Part shown: piece by piece, positions 63,852 to 64,000 of the stretch | Layout: each line of letters begins with the position of its first letter | Numbering within the stretch: the stretch's first letter is position 1 | NCBI GenBank assembly: GCA_035529075.1 | Contig: DATKXK010000010.1 | Coordinates: 1 to 64,000, forward strand | Reading direction: 5' to 3' | DNA: 64,000 nt | DNA from: Acidobacteriota bacterium | Lineage (GTDB): Bacteria > Zixibacteria > MSB-5A5 > GN15 > FEB-12 | Notes under the pieces: generated by a model | What the model saw: the letters and a program-made list of their open reading frames with translations, nothing else | Databases searched by the model: none | Told to the model about the DNA's origin: nothing | Position numbers and translations under genes: made by a program

Positions 63852-64000
63852 TTGAAGAAAGCAATTCGTATCGGCAATGCAGGCGGCTACTGGGGTGATG
63901 ACCTCGCGGCACTAAAACGCCAGATCACAGGTGGACCGCTCGACTACATCATGATGGACTTCCTGGCCGAGATCACGATGTCCATACTCCAGCGCCAGCG
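63852..64000 (+). CDS. AtuA-like acyclic terpene utilisation family protein (DUF1446), N-terminal part
   Basis: Only 49 codons are present before the right edge. They read KKAIRIGNAGGYWGDDLAAL and then GGPLDYIMMDFLAEITMS, the characteristic N-terminus of the DUF1446/AtuA family, named after a gene in Pseudomonas terpene catabolism; its reaction is not clear. TTG at 63852 fits the conserved start. A role with the nearby CoA-ester genes is possible but unproven. Confidence 0.8.
   Translation, partial: MKKAIRIGNAGGYWGDDLAALKRQITGGPLDYIMMDFLAEITMSILQRQ

Noticed and set aside
1..64000. CRISPR array, insertion sequence or prophage
   Set aside because: No regularly spaced repeats, transposase, integrase or phage structural genes were found in the window.

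Overview
The window is a 64 kb piece of a GC-rich (roughly 60 percent by eye) Gram-negative bacterial chromosome. Outer-membrane barrels, lipoproteins, an Omp85-type protein and heptose-pathway domains indicate a diderm. PorV/OMPP1-like barrels, TolB-type propellers, PEGA and FN3 secreted proteins and a GH57 glucanohydrolase fit the FCB superphylum or a nearby candidate phylum such as Zixibacteria. That placement is inference; a ribosomal-protein tree from the first 16 kb would settle it.

Region 1 (1-15,900) is the end of tuf followed by an unbroken S10-spc-alpha supercluster (rpsJ to rplQ, with secY, adk, map, infA, rpmJ and rpoA), all on the plus strand and closed by a strong terminator. 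L22, S3 and L17 carry long basic or disordered C-terminal tails. S4, S14 and L36 are all of the cysteine-bearing, zinc-binding kind.

Region 2 (16,000-25,000) is housekeeping: a small membrane protein, plsY-gpsA, a MerR regulator, a CPA1 antiporter with a TrkA-like tail, a GT2 enzyme, a DinB-like protein, surE, a LOG-like protein, acyP and apt. It holds three tRNA genes (Pro-GGG, Pro-CGG, Arg-CCT) and an unrecognised gene just after tRNA-Arg. Region 3 (25,000-42,800) is envelope and accessory: three outer-membrane barrels, a TPR protein, a GH57 enzyme, an M48 lipoprotein, a broken beta-propeller gene with an in-frame TAG, a sugar transferase with a basic insert, PEGA and FN3 proteins, an orphan NtrC-type regulator, an Mre11/SbcD-like nuclease and an NSS transporter.

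Region 4 (42,800-52,500) holds uppP, a heptosyltransferase-GmhB fusion overlapping an AmmeMemoRadiSam radical SAM gene, and then a coupled set: a 935-residue protein joining a HExxH peptidase-like domain, a PD40 propeller and an Omp85 barrel, followed by a BamB-like propeller lipoprotein and a HEAT-repeat protein. This set is the best candidate for an undescribed envelope system. Region 5 (52,500-57,000) is a chaperone cluster (hsp20, a CbpA-type dnaJ, clpB) with a convincing sigma-54 promoter and upstream palindromes before hsp20, where a sigma-32 or CIRCE signal would be expected. Region 6 (57,700-64,000) holds an archaeal-type HMG-CoA synthase / thiolase / DUF35 trio under a strong promoter, an acetate transporter, a methyltransferase, a minus-strand DUF523-DUF1722 and SRPBCC pair, and the start of an AtuA-like gene.
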